From assembly GCA_900758475.1 (NCBI GenBank), contig CAAERQ010000004.1:8264-72263 (forward strand): 64,000 bases of DNA, given 5' to 3'. Made by a program: the position numbers and the translations under genes. The notes under the pieces are model-generated. The model made no database searches, had not been told where the DNA came from, and saw only the letters and a program-made list of their open reading frames with translations. Shown piece after piece: positions 31,593-41,728 of the stretch. Within the stretch, counting starts at the first letter, position 1. Every line of letters begins with the position of its first letter. This stretch comes from an uncultured Collinsella sp. (GTDB lineage: Bacteria; Actinomycetota; Coriobacteriia; Coriobacteriales; Coriobacteriaceae).

Positions 31593-32408
31593 TTAGCTGT
31601 GGCAGTACTCAGCGATGATGAAGTCGATGTCGGTTTGAAGGGTGTCCAAGTTTGCCAGGCGCTCTTTATCGGCAGGGCGCGTGCGGTAGTAGTACGGCGT
31701 CATCTGGAACACCGCCTCGATGTCGGCCTGGGTTTGGAGCGTAATGTTCGCAGACACCCGCCGCGTTCCGACCAACTCGAGTTCGGTGGTCTGCGGCAGC
31801 TTCTCGTCATTAAGATATGGCGTGTCGTAGAGCACTTCCTTAAGCCCAAACAGGTGACGGGCACCCGGCACCACGGTATAGAGTGAGCCCTCTGGCGCCA
31901 GTACGCGGGCAAACTCACGCTCGTTAAAGGGAGCAAAGAGCTCGGTCACCATATCGAAGGCGCCATCGGCCACGGGGATGTCCTTCATGTTGGCCACGAA
32001 GTAGGTCGCATCGCCGCGCTTGGCGGCCAGGCGCACCATTTCTTTGCCCAAATCAAACCCGTAAGCGTCCACGCCCGGCACCGCGCCCATGGCGCTGGTG
32101 TAGTAGCCCTCGCCACAGCAAATATCGAGCAACGTCATGGGACAGTTCGTAGACGCGGCACGTCCAGACACCCGCTCGCGCACCAGCTCAACCATCGCAT
32201 CGCGCAACGGCGCATAGTAGCCGCGGTTCAGAAAGTCACGTCGGCTGCGCGCCTGCGACTTGGGATCGCCCATGGAATCGCCGCTCTTGGACGAGCGTAG
32301 GAGGTATAGATAGCCCTCGCGCGCACGGTCAAACCGGTGTCCGCCCGCGCATGCAGCACCGCGCTCATTGTCCGCCAACGGCTCATGGCAAACGGGACAC
32401 AACAACAT
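31593..32408 (-). CDS. rlmA: 23S rRNA G745-type methyltransferase RlmA
   Basis: A 271-residue rRNA methyltransferase. The N-terminal zinc site is complete: Cys4, Cys7, Cys20 and His24, followed by the family phrase FDRAREGYLYLL. The SAM motif I is LLDICCGEGYYT, and the substrate loop SKSGDSMGDPK matches RlmA/TlrB. It modifies G745 or G748 in 23S rRNA; the TlrB branch gives tylosin resistance together with another methylation, which cannot be told apart here. AAGGAG precedes the ATG by 5 bases. A palindromic repeat lies just past the stop. Confidence 0.92.
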   Translation of the reverse strand: MLLCPVCHEPLADNERGAACAGGHRFDRAREGYLYLLRSSKSGDSMGDPKSQARSRRDFLNRGYYAPLRDAMVELVRERVSGRAASTNCPMTLLDICCGEGYYTSAMGAVPGVDAYGFDLGKEMVRLAAKRGDATYFVANMKDIPVADGAFDMVTELFAPFNEREFARVLAPEGSLYTVVPGARHLFGLKEVLYDTPYLNDEKLPQTTELELVGTRRVSANITLQTQADIEAVFQMTPYYYRTRPADKERLANLDTLQTDIDFIIAEYCHS

Positions 32409-32465
32409 GGCAACTCCTTAGCGCGAACAACACAACGCCCACCATTGTCGCACGCCTTCCCCACC

Positions 32466-32521
32466 TAGTCATTGGGGACGTTCTTAAATGACTAGTCGTT
32501 TAAGAACGTCCCCAATGACTA
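32466..32521. repeat. Palindromic repeat, TAGTCATTGGGGACG family
   Basis: Two perfect 23-base arms (beginning TAGTCATTGGGGACG and ending CGTCCCCAATGACTA) surround a 10-base loop that itself contains ACTAGT. It lies between the divergent rlmA and MATE genes. Related copies are at 47073 and 55195. Confidence 0.9.
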
Positions 32522-32586
32522 GTCGATTAGGAGTATCATCGTCTGCGCAAATAAGCACGAAAGAGCATGTTAGAGATTGAGAGCGT

Positions 32587-33969
32587 ATGGCTGATACCGC
32601 ATCTAAGCACATTGACATGACAACCGGCTCGCTGTGGCGCAATATTCCCCTGTTCGCCTTCCCCGTGGCCGCCACGAGCATCTTGGAGCAGCTATCGAAC
32701 CTCATCGCCACGGTCATCATCGGTAACTTCTCGGGCGACCAGGGAACCCTCGCCATGGCGGCGGTCGGCTCCAATGTTCCGCTTACCAGTCTTATGCTCA
32801 ACCTGTTTATTGGCATATCGCTTGGCTCCAACGTGGTCATCGCCAACGCTATCGGCCGCAACGATCAGAACATGGTCAAACGCGCCGTCCATACCTCGAT
32901 TTTAATGGCGCTCGTGGGCTTTGTCGTCATCGCTCTGGGCGAGATCTTTGCCGAGCCCATGCTCGCCGCGCTCAACGTTCCCGCCGAAACCATGCCGCTC
33001 GCTTCGCTCTACCTACGCGTCTTTTTGCTCAGCATGCCCTCAATCTTGCTCTACAACTTTGAAGCCGCAATCTTCCGCTCCGTCGGCATCACCCGCATGC
33101 CGCTGCAGGCGCTTGCCGTGTCCACCGTCCTCAACATTGGCCTGGACCTCATCTTTGTCCCCGTACTTCACTGGGGCGTCGCGGGCGTCGCCATCGCCAC
33201 CGCCATCGCCTACACCGTCAGCGCCGCTACGCTCTTTATCCGCCTGCTCAAGACCGACTCCGTCATCCGCGTCACCCCACGCGACTTGGCTATCGACCCC
33301 GTCGCCCTCAAGCGCATCGTCAAGATCGGCCTGCCCGCCGGCATCCAAAGCGCTGTCTTTGCCGTCGCCAACATCATCATCCAGTCCGCCATCAACAGCC
33401 TGGGCACCGAGGTCATGGCAGCCTCGAGCGCCGCCATGAGCCTGGAGTACGTGTGCTACAACCTGCTCAACAGCTTTAGCCAGGCTTGCACCACCTTTGT
33501 GGGACAAAACCACGGTGCCCGCAAGATCGACCGCTGCACCAAAACGCTCAAGGTCTGCCTGGTCGAAGGCGGTATCGTTGCACTCACCACGATTATCGTT
33601 ATTGTCGGCCTGGGACGCGAGATCTTGTCGCTCTTTAACAGCGATCCCAACATCATCTCGATCGGCTATATCCGCGTATGCTCGATCTTCCCGGCGTACG
33701 CCTTTAGCATGTTCTACGAAAACATGTCCGGCTACCTGCGCGGCTTTGGCATCTCGCTCATGCCCGCCCTCATCACCATGATTTGCGTCTGCGGCATTCG
33801 CTTCTACTGGGTGTTCTGCGTGTTCCCGCACTTCCGCACCTTTGCGAACATCATGATGGTTTACCCCATCAGCCTGGGCACCACGGCGTTCTTTATGGTC
33901 GTGGCGGTATTACTCTGCCACCCGGCACGCACCTATCGCGCCACCAAAGCCAAAGCGACAGCCCGCTAA
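32587..33969 (+). CDS. MATE-family multidrug/metabolite exporter
   Basis: A 460-residue, twelve-segment membrane transporter of the MATE superfamily (DinF/NorM type). It begins TTGSLWRNIPLFAFPVAATSILEQLSNL, a typical first helix, and contains MATE half-repeat features such as SNVVIANAIGRND in the first half and QNHGARKIDRC in the second. Cation-driven export of drugs or metabolites at the cytoplasmic membrane is the known role. The ribosome site is modest (GAGAG). It stands alone beside a large palindromic repeat, convergent with the LysR gene that follows. Confidence 0.92.
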   Translation: MADTASKHIDMTTGSLWRNIPLFAFPVAATSILEQLSNLIATVIIGNFSGDQGTLAMAAVGSNVPLTSLMLNLFIGISLGSNVVIANAIGRNDQNMVKRAVHTSILMALVGFVVIALGEIFAEPMLAALNVPAETMPLASLYLRVFLLSMPSILLYNFEAAIFRSVGITRMPLQALAVSTVLNIGLDLIFVPVLHWGVAGVAIATAIAYTVSAATLFIRLLKTDSVIRVTPRDLAIDPVALKRIVKIGLPAGIQSAVFAVANIIIQSAINSLGTEVMAASSAAMSLEYVCYNLLNSFSQACTTFVGQNHGARKIDRCTKTLKVCLVEGGIVALTTIIVIVGLGREILSLFNSDPNIISIGYIRVCSIFPAYAFSMFYENMSGYLRGFGISLMPALITMICVCGIRFYWVFCVFPHFRTFANIMMVYPISLGTTAFFMVVAVLLCHPARTYRATKAKATAR

Positions 33970-33996
33970 ACGCCGCACTCAACGCCACGCCAGTCA

Positions 33997-34863
33997 TTAA
34001 TTGACAATATGCGAGCTCATATAGTCGATAAAGCGCCTCGTGGCGATGGGCATGGTGTCCCAGCTGCGCCAAGCGGCCACCACGTCGCGCGAGGGGGCAT
34101 GCACGATGGGACGTACGCGAATATCGGCCCGCATGCCCTCCACAGTACGACGGTAGAGCATGCTCACGCCCAGGCCCTCCTCCACCATCGCCATGATGGT
34201 GTAGTCGTCGGTCACCTCGCTCGTCACGTGCGGCGACAGCCCATGCGCCGCGAATGCATCGAGCACCAGACTCTGTTCGCCCTCATCCAACAGTACAAAC
34301 GGCTCGGACGCCAGGTCGGCGAGCGTCACCTTTTCCTTTGCCGCCAGCGGATGCGCGGCCGGCAACAATGCCACCAACTCGTCGTGATAGACCACGCGCT
34401 TCTCGAGCCCAGCGGTAAATCCGCGCGCCGTAAAGCAAAAATCAACCACGCCATCGTGCACCCATTGAGCGTTGCGCGTGTAATCGCCCTGTTTGAGGGT
34501 GAAGCGTACGCCCGGGTGCAGCGCACCAAAGTCGCGGATCACACGCGGCAGCACGGTACGACTCACGTTAGTAAACGTCGCGATGCGAATATCGGTCGAC
34601 GAAAGCCCCAGCAGCTCTTGGCGCTTGCCCTCGAGCTCGACCTCGGCGGTCACAATCTGGCGCAGGTACGGCAGATATTGTTTACCGTCGCGCGTAAGCG
34701 AAACGCCCTGCTTACCACGCTCGATAAGCGTGGTACCCAGCTCGCGCTCGAGCGCCTTGACGGCCTGGCTCACCGCACTTTGCGTATAGCCCAGCTCGTC
34801 CGCCGCGCCCTTAAGACTGCCGCGATCGACCACCATACAAACAATCTGATACCGCGATGCCAT
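33997..34863 (-). CDS. LysR-family regulator
   Basis: A 288-residue LysR protein: winged helix in residues 1-60 (GSLKGAADELGYTQSAVSQAVKALE region) and effector domain from about 85. GGAGG is 4 bases before the ATG. It is divergent from the EamA transporter at 35022, with 158 bases between starts, so it most likely controls that transporter and itself. The effector is unknown. No clear operator palindrome was found in the gap. Confidence 0.9.
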   Translation of the reverse strand: MASRYQIVCMVVDRGSLKGAADELGYTQSAVSQAVKALERELGTTLIERGKQGVSLTRDGKQYLPYLRQIVTAEVELEGKRQELLGLSSTDIRIATFTNVSRTVLPRVIRDFGALHPGVRFTLKQGDYTRNAQWVHDGVVDFCFTARGFTAGLEKRVVYHDELVALLPAAHPLAAKEKVTLADLASEPFVLLDEGEQSLVLDAFAAHGLSPHVTSEVTDDYTIMAMVEEGLGVSMLYRRTVEGMRADIRVRPIVHAPSRDVVAAWRSWDTMPIATRRFIDYMSSHIVN

Positions 34864-35021
34864 CGTGCCTCCACATCGGTGTAGCTGTAAAACGTTTTGT
34901 CAGGGCTTTTCCCACCAACATTAGCATTTCTTAATCATACTGAAGATACATTCGCTTTACTACATCCACATCTGGGAGCAGAATCCTTTTTGCGAAACCG
35001 TTCTGTAACAAAAGGAGTCCC

Positions 35022-35924
35022 ATGGATCGCAAAAAAGCAATCGCGCTCTCATTTTCCGTTCCCGTCGCATGGGGCTTTTCGTATCCCCTCATGAAGATCG
35101 GTATGGACAGCATGAACGCCACGAGCATCGTCGCGCTACGCTGCATCATCGCCTTTGTGGTCTGCCTGCTGCTCTTCCACAAGCACGCGTTGCGCATCAA
35201 CCGCGACCTTATGGTCCGTGCCGCCATCATCGGCGCCATTATGGCAACCGAGCTCACCTGCATGTGCCTGGGCTCCAGCCTCACCTCCGCCTCCACCGCC
35301 GGCTTTTTGCAGAGCCTGACGGTCGTGATCGTACCGTTTGCCAACGCCGCCCTGCTGCGTCGCGCCCCCGAGCGCAAAGTGCTCGTCGGCACCGCCATCG
35401 TCACCTGCGGTATGTTGTTGCTCTCGGGCGCCGACTTTACCAGCCTGAATCCCGGCGCAATCATCATGCTGCTCTCCGCTTTTGTCTATGCCGGCCACAT
35501 CATTGTGGCGAAGCGCTTTGTCGAAGATGTCAACCCGCTTGCTCTGGGCGTTTGGCAGCTGGGCTTCGGCGGTTTATTCTCGGGTATCGCCGCATTCACC
35601 TTTGGCGGCTTCACGCTTCCCGGCACGCCGGGCGAGATTGTGGTCGTCGTCGCGCTCGCACTCATCTGCTCTGCCTATGGCTTTATCACCCAGACGCTCG
35701 TGCAGCCCCACGTGCCCGCCGAGACCACCGGCTTCGCCTTCTCGCTTGAGCCGGTCTGCTCCGCTGTCTTTTCGTTCTTCTTGGTTGGCGAGGTCCTGAG
35801 CCCCATCGCCTTCTTTGGCGCCGCCCTCATCCTCACCGGCGTCATGGTGGCAACCGTCGAGCTTCCGCGCCTCCGCGCACACGAACAGGCTCGCATGGCA
35901 GGAGCGCCCGAGCACGTCTCGTAG
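35022..35924 (+). CDS. EamA/DMT-family transporter
   Basis: A 300-residue, ten-segment drug/metabolite transporter with two EamA halves (about 8-135 and 145-280). The PVAWGFSYPLMKIG start and the EPVCSAVFSFFLVGEVLSP motif near the end are classic for the family. It would export amino acids, nucleosides or other metabolites through the cytoplasmic membrane. AAAAGGAG is 5 bases before the ATG. It is divergent from a LysR gene, the usual arrangement for a regulated exporter. Confidence 0.92.
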   Translation: MDRKKAIALSFSVPVAWGFSYPLMKIGMDSMNATSIVALRCIIAFVVCLLLFHKHALRINRDLMVRAAIIGAIMATELTCMCLGSSLTSASTAGFLQSLTVVIVPFANAALLRRAPERKVLVGTAIVTCGMLLLSGADFTSLNPGAIIMLLSAFVYAGHIIVAKRFVEDVNPLALGVWQLGFGGLFSGIAAFTFGGFTLPGTPGEIVVVVALALICSAYGFITQTLVQPHVPAETTGFAFSLEPVCSAVFSFFLVGEVLSPIAFFGAALILTGVMVATVELPRLRAHEQARMAGAPEHVS

Positions 35925-36012
35925 ACCCCACTCTTCATACGGCCGTGGCATAAAGGCAACCGGTGCGCCTTTACAATAGATACCGACAGAGCATCTGACG
36001 TAAAGGAGCCCC

Positions 36013-36738
36013 ATGGACGCCGCGACCCGCGACCGCAACATAGCAACTTGGTTGGGCGATGCGCCGCAGCCGGTACGTGACACCACGAACCAGCTGCTCG
36101 AGCGCATCGCCCTTTTGCGTACCGAGCAGACCATCTACCCGGCACAAGACGACATCCTCAACGCCCTCGCCTGCACACCGGCCGACCAGGTCAAGGTTGT
36201 CATCTTGGGTCAAGACCCCTATCACGGACCCAACCAGGCAATGGGGCTGTCGTTCTCGGTCCCCGCGACGCAAACCAAGTTGCCGCCGAGCCTGCGCAAC
36301 ATCTATAAGGAGCTCAAAGCCGATCTGGATTGCCCCATTCCCGCCACGGGAGACCTAGCCCCATGGGCACTGCAGGGCGTCCTGCTCCTCAACACTACGC
36401 TCACCGTGCGCGAGCATGCCGCGAACTCGCACGCCAAACTGGGCTGGAGTACGCTCACCGACTACGTTATCGAACGCTGCTGTCAGCTGCCCCAACCGGT
36501 AGTCTTTGTGGCATGGGGCCGCTTTGCCCAGCAGATGGTCGAAGGCAAGCTCGTCGCAACTGGTGCGGGCAAGGCAACCGGCAAGTTCTGCCTGGCCTCT
36601 ACGCACCCCTCGCCGCTTTCGGCCAACCGTGCCACGGCAGAACTCCCCGCCTTTATGGGGTCGCGTCCCTTCTCCGCTGCCAATCGGCTACTCGAACAGC
36701 ACGGCTCGACCCCCGTCAACTGGACTTGCCTCGACTAA
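36013..36738 (+). CDS. ung: Uracil-DNA glycosylase, family 1
   Basis: A 241-residue base-excision repair enzyme that removes uracil from DNA. Catalytic motif A is LGQDPYHGP with Asp68, followed by AMGLSFSVP; the Leu-loop motif is HPSPLSANR near 205-213, with the catalytic His. LLLNTTLTVREHAANSH is the conserved central segment. Length is normal. AAAGGAG precedes the ATG. A bidirectional terminator separates it from the convergent SDR gene. Confidence 0.97.
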   Translation: MDAATRDRNIATWLGDAPQPVRDTTNQLLERIALLRTEQTIYPAQDDILNALACTPADQVKVVILGQDPYHGPNQAMGLSFSVPATQTKLPPSLRNIYKELKADLDCPIPATGDLAPWALQGVLLLNTTLTVREHAANSHAKLGWSTLTDYVIERCCQLPQPVVFVAWGRFAQQMVEGKLVATGAGKATGKFCLASTHPSPLSANRATAELPAFMGSRPFSAANRLLEQHGSTPVNWTCLD

Positions 36739-36751
36739 AAATCGATACATA

Positions 36752-36787
36752 AAAACGCGCCCGACGGCTTTCCATCGGGCGCGTTTC
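36752..36787. terminator. Bidirectional terminator between ung and the SDR gene
   Basis: AAACGCGCCCGA and TCGGGCGCGTTT form a 12-bp stem, with A and T runs on either side. Confidence 0.88.
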
Positions 36788-37468
36788 CTATTCGGGCCAA
36801 ATAAATTGCGTGCGGCCGGCCTCGCCACCGTCAATGAGTAGACTCTGCCCGGTCATAAACCGGTTGGTCACGCCCACAAAGTAGATCCACTCGGCGATCT
36901 CCTGGGCGGTGGCCCAACGTTTAAGCGGCGTGAGCTCCATAATCTGGTTCCACAGGTGTTCGTCTTCCATCACGCAACGGTTGAGCGGCGTGATAACGCC
37001 GCCCGGGTCCACACTGTTGGCGATAGCCTGCGGTGCCAGGCGGTTTGCAAGGTTCTTGGTGTAGGCGATAACGCCGCCCTTGCTGGCGGCATAGGCGGGA
37101 AACTCCGATCCCGTATGTCCGCTCGCCGACCCCACATTGACCACGGATCTGATAGCCGGCGCCGGCTTGGCGGCAAGCCCCTCCCCCACAAAGGCGTAGC
37201 ACTCGGTCACGTTGATGGTGCCACACAGGTTGGCGGCGATATCATCGGCCGAATCCTGCGTACCGGCAACGTTCACGATTACCTGGGGCTCAAGATCGCC
37301 TGGAAACGAGTCCGGCTCGCGGACATCAACGATCAGATGGCGGTAGCGCTCGTGTTCGATCGCCGCCGGCAAAAGATCAAAGCCAACGACCTCGTGGCCC
37401 TCGTCTAAAAAACGCTGCACGCATGCGGCTCCGATACCGCCCGAAGCGCCCGTGATCAAAACCCGCAT
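36788..37468 (-). CDS. Short-chain dehydrogenase/reductase
   Basis: A 226-residue NAD(P)-dependent oxidoreductase. The cofactor motif is TGASGGIG (residues 6-13), the structural NVAG motif is at 66-69, and the catalytic residues are Ser114 or a neighbour, Tyr126 and Lys130 in YAASK. The C-terminal MTGQSLLIDGG is the common SDR ending. A DxxP charge at the end of strand 2 (FDLLP) favours NAD(H). The substrate is unknown. It is followed within 10 bases, in transcription order upstream, by the VUT transporter gene, so the two probably form one unit with the transporter first. Confidence 0.9.
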   Translation of the reverse strand: MRVLITGASGGIGAACVQRFLDEGHEVVGFDLLPAAIEHERYRHLIVDVREPDSFPGDLEPQVIVNVAGTQDSADDIAANLCGTINVTECYAFVGEGLAAKPAPAIRSVVNVGSASGHTGSEFPAYAASKGGVIAYTKNLANRLAPQAIANSVDPGGVITPLNRCVMEDEHLWNQIMELTPLKRWATAQEIAEWIYFVGVTNRFMTGQSLLIDGGEAGRTQFIWPE

Positions 37469-37477
37469 ACTTGCTCC

Positions 37478-38200
37478 TTAGGCGGTTGCGTGGCGCTCGA
37501 GGTACTCGGAGCCCACGTTCTCGCGCTCCCAGCCGCGCACGACCTTGTAGCCCACGGGGCTCAGGAAGACCTCGCACAGTAGCTCGGCAACAGCGCCGGT
37601 CAGCGAGCACATAAGGACCTGCACCCAGGTCCAACCAAAGAACGTGTGGCTCACCACAATGGCAAAGACCAAGTTGTCGATAAACTGGCCAACACCCGTA
37701 GACACATAGGAACGGAAGGCAAAGCTCGCAAAGTTATTCTTTTTGAGCATACGGCCGAGCGATTGGTTGAGCGTGGAGTTAACCACGGCAGAAACGAGCA
37801 TTGCCAGCGAAGAGCCCAGCACCACGTACCAGGTGCCGCCGATGGTGGCGTTAAGGGCAGTGTTGACCTCGATCATGCCCGTGTCGTAGTAGGCGCCCCA
37901 CATGCCGGGCGTGAGCGAGCATGCCCAAAAGCACAGGCTCACGGCCAGGTTGACCAGCAGCGCGAGGATAGAGATTTTGATGGATGCCTTGGCGCCAAAG
38001 CGCTTGCAGATCATGTCCTGGCACAAAAAAGAAACCCAGCTCACCACAAAGCCGCAATCGAGCGCCAGATACGGCAGACTGATAAGCTCCTTGTTGGCCA
38101 GCAGGTTCATCATGATGACACTCACGAAAAACAGCGAAACCGTTGCCGCGGGAATGCTCCGCAACAGGACCTTGTAGTCCTCCATGACCTTCTTGATCAT
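37478..38200 (-). CDS. VUT-family membrane protein (queuosine precursor transporter type)
   Basis: A 240-residue integral membrane protein with about six segments, of the Vut_1/YhhQ family. Relatives import queuosine precursors. Family landmarks include LLANKELISLPY near the start, a CGFVVSWVSFLCQDMICKRFG segment, VVNSTLNQSLG and GQFIDNLVFAIVVSHTFFG. AAAGGAG is 7 bases before the ATG. A 7-bp hairpin lies in the leader 28 bases or so upstream (see findings). No queuosine biosynthesis genes are nearby, so salvage of a precursor is an inference from family. Confidence 0.85.
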   Translation of the reverse strand: MIKKVMEDYKVLLRSIPAATVSLFFVSVIMMNLLANKELISLPYLALDCGFVVSWVSFLCQDMICKRFGAKASIKISILALLVNLAVSLCFWACSLTPGMWGAYYDTGMIEVNTALNATIGGTWYVVLGSSLAMLVSAVVNSTLNQSLGRMLKKNNFASFAFRSYVSTGVGQFIDNLVFAIVVSHTFFGWTWVQVLMCSLTGAVAELLCEVFLSPVGYKVVRGWERENVGSEYLERHATA

Positions 38201-38227
38201 TATGTACTCCTTTGGTTTTAGGTTTAA

Positions 38228-38256
38228 CGAGCAGGATATCGGACCCGAACTGCTCG
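38228..38256 (-). promoter_or_regulatory. Leader hairpin of the VUT-family gene
   Basis: CGAGCAG pairs with CTGCTCG around a 15-base loop, then an A-rich tail leads into the AAAGGAG site. The layout recalls translation-level preQ1 switches, but the conserved loop bases of known classes are not recognisable. Confidence 0.3.
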
Positions 38257-38356
38257 GACGCCCCGGTCTTGAGACGACGGTGGGTATGATAGCCGCTCAC
38301 ACGGCATCAGGCAAGCAAGCGGCGCGGCAGCCCCGCAGGGCCACCGCGCCGATGCG

Positions 38357-39970
<1,614 letters not shown>

Positions 39971-40110
39971 GCGGATCCTTTCTTGCATTGAGTGCATTAC
40001 GTCGTTGTAACCGCACTATTGTAGCCGCGAAATCTCGGCATAGGGCACCTATCAGGACAAATTCATCAGTTGGGGCCTAGGGTAGCAGTCGATGGCGACA
40101 CTCCGCAGCA

Positions 40111-40332
40111 GTTTGTCTCGATCTGTAACATCTAGACGGTTTTTGAACCTCTTCCTGTTACAGATTTAGACAAACAGGTGGGCGTCCCAGAAAGATCTCG
40201 ATCTGTAACATCTAGCAGCCAAAATCTTCTCCAGTTGTTACAGATTGAGACAACCAGGTGGGGCCCGCCAGCATAATCTCAATCTGTAACAGGTAACCGT
40301 CCAAATCGGTTCCAGATGTTACAGATTGAGAT
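40111..40332. repeat. Array of three hairpins carrying ATCTGTAACA, ~82-bp period
   Basis: Units are about 40111-40175, 40194-40253 and 40275-40332. Each has (TCTC)(A/G)ATCTGTAACA, about 25 variable bases, then TGTTACAGATT(G)AGA. Spacers between units share CAGGTGGG. The array occupies most of the 472-base gap between prfC and the GntR gene; no gene is seen in it. Confidence 0.88.
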
Positions 40333-40364
40333 GAATGAACGCGCTGACAATCCGAATTTGTCTC

Positions 40365-40415
40365 TTGTGCAACTGTGCATAGTGTATATATACTGTGTTT
40401 ACCGGTTATATACAC
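40365..40415 (+). promoter_or_regulatory. Promoter with overlapping inverted repeat, GntR operator candidate
   Basis: TTGTGC (40365) and TATATA (40387) are 16 bases apart. GTGTATAT (40382-40389) and ATATACAC (40408-40415) form an inverted repeat with an 18-base spacer over the -10 and start region, close to the AGTGTA...TACACT form of YtrA-type GntR sites. Confidence 0.6.
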
Positions 40416-40442
40416 GTGTAGCCCATCAGCTAAGGAGCCGCT

Positions 40443-40823
40443 GTGGACATCATCCTATCCAATTCGAGCGACAAACCCATCTACGAGCAAATAGCCTCGC
40501 AAGTCAAAGCTCAGATCCTTTCGGGCACGCTCGCCGCGGGAGCAAAGCTCCCCAGCATCCGTGCACTCGCGAGCGATCTTGGCGTGAGCGTCATCACCAC
40601 CAAGCGCGCCTACGCCGACCTGGAGCAGCTCGGGTTTATCTGCACCGTGCAGGGCAAGGGCTGTTTTGTCGCCGAGGGCAACCAGGAGCTCTTGCGTGAA
40701 AACCAGCTCTGCCATATCGAAGAGCTACTTGCGAAAGCGGCAAGCCAAGCCGAAACCTTGGGCGTCACACGCGACAAGCTGCACGAGATGCTCGACCTGG
40801 TAGCCCCCGAAACCATGCAGTAG
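40443..40823 (+). CDS. GntR-family regulator, YtrA type
   Basis: A 126-residue regulator with an N-terminal GntR winged helix (about 8-75; KPIYEQIASQVKAQI and GAKLPSIRALASDLGVS segments) and only a short helical tail, which is the YtrA arrangement. Such proteins sense no separate effector domain ligand and control adjoining ABC exporters. The GTG at 40443 has AAGGAG 5 bases upstream. It is first in an operon with an ABC ATPase and a permease, and the inverted repeat over its promoter is the likely autoregulatory site. Confidence 0.92.
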   Translation: MDIILSNSSDKPIYEQIASQVKAQILSGTLAAGAKLPSIRALASDLGVSVITTKRAYADLEQLGFICTVQGKGCFVAEGNQELLRENQLCHIEELLAKAASQAETLGVTRDKLHEMLDLVAPETMQ

Positions 40824-40846
40824 CCATCTGCAAGAAAGGCTATACC

Positions 40847-41728
40847 ATGCAGAACTTGCTAGAACTCAAAGGTATCTCACGCCGTGTGAGCGACCGCTTT
40901 TCACTACGCGATGTCACGCTCGCCGTGGAGCCCGGCCAGATTGTTGGCTTTGTGGGCGCAAACGGCGCCGGCAAAACAACGACGATTCGCGCCGCGCTTG
41001 GGCTTATAAAGCTCGATGCCGGCGAAGTGCACCTGTTTGGGCAGCACTGTGGCGCCGATGCGCCCGATGAAGCGCAGCGCTGCTTGCACACTCGTGTCGG
41101 CCTCGTGCTGGACACATGCCCCTTCCCTTCCACACTCAAGGTGACCGAAGTTGAGGCACTCGTAAGCCCGGCGTACCCCGCCTGGAGCCATGGCGCCTTC
41201 GCCGACCTCCTCAGCCAATTTGGCCTCGATCCCAAGGCAAAGGTCAAGGACCTTTCCCGCGGCATGGGCATGAAGCTGCAGCTTGCCTGCGCGCTCAGCC
41301 ACCAGGCCAAGCTGCTCGTTTTGGACGAAGCCACCGCGGGGCTTGATCCCATGGCACGCGAGGAGCTGCTTGATGAGCTGCTTGCCTTTGTCGCCGACGG
41401 CCAGCACAGCGTGCTGCTCTCGAGCCACATTACGTCTGACCTCGATCGCGCCGCCGACCGCGTCATCTGCATCGATAATGGCTCGATTATTTTTGACCTG
41501 CCGCGCGAGGACATTACCGACCGCGCCGGCATCGCCCACTGTACCCAAGCACAGGCCGCCGAGCTTATGGCTTGCGTCGAAGGCGCCCGTGCCGTCCACC
41601 ACGCCTATAGCGTGGACGTGCTCGTGCCCAACCGTCGCGAAACGCTCGAGGCCTTTCCCGAGATTCCCTGCGATCGGGCAACCATTGATGACTATCTGCG
41701 CCTCATGCTGAAAGGGGCTTCGAAATGA
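40847..41728 (+). CDS. ABC transporter ATPase
   Basis: A 293-residue ATP-binding subunit. Walker A is GANGAGKTT, the signature is LSRGMGMKLQLA (LSxG form), Walker B is LLVLDEATAGLDP, and the H-loop His lies in LLSSHI. The LDTCPFP stretch and a C-terminal domain of about 70 residues are usual for YtrB-like ATPases. It pairs with the permease encoded next; their genes overlap by four bases (ATGA). The exported substrate is unknown; relatives in YtrA-controlled operons answer to cell-wall antibiotics. Confidence 0.93.
   Translation: MQNLLELKGISRRVSDRFSLRDVTLAVEPGQIVGFVGANGAGKTTTIRAALGLIKLDAGEVHLFGQHCGADAPDEAQRCLHTRVGLVLDTCPFPSTLKVTEVEALVSPAYPAWSHGAFADLLSQFGLDPKAKVKDLSRGMGMKLQLACALSHQAKLLVLDEATAGLDPMAREELLDELLAFVADGQHSVLLSSHITSDLDRAADRVICIDNGSIIFDLPREDITDRAGIAHCTQAQAAELMACVEGARAVHHAYSVDVLVPNRRETLEAFPEIPCDRATIDDYLRLMLKGASK

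Noticed and set aside
40111..40332. CRISPR array
   Set aside because: Repeats here are inverted pairs, not direct repeats of fixed length; there are three units only, linkers are partly conserved and no cas genes are present.
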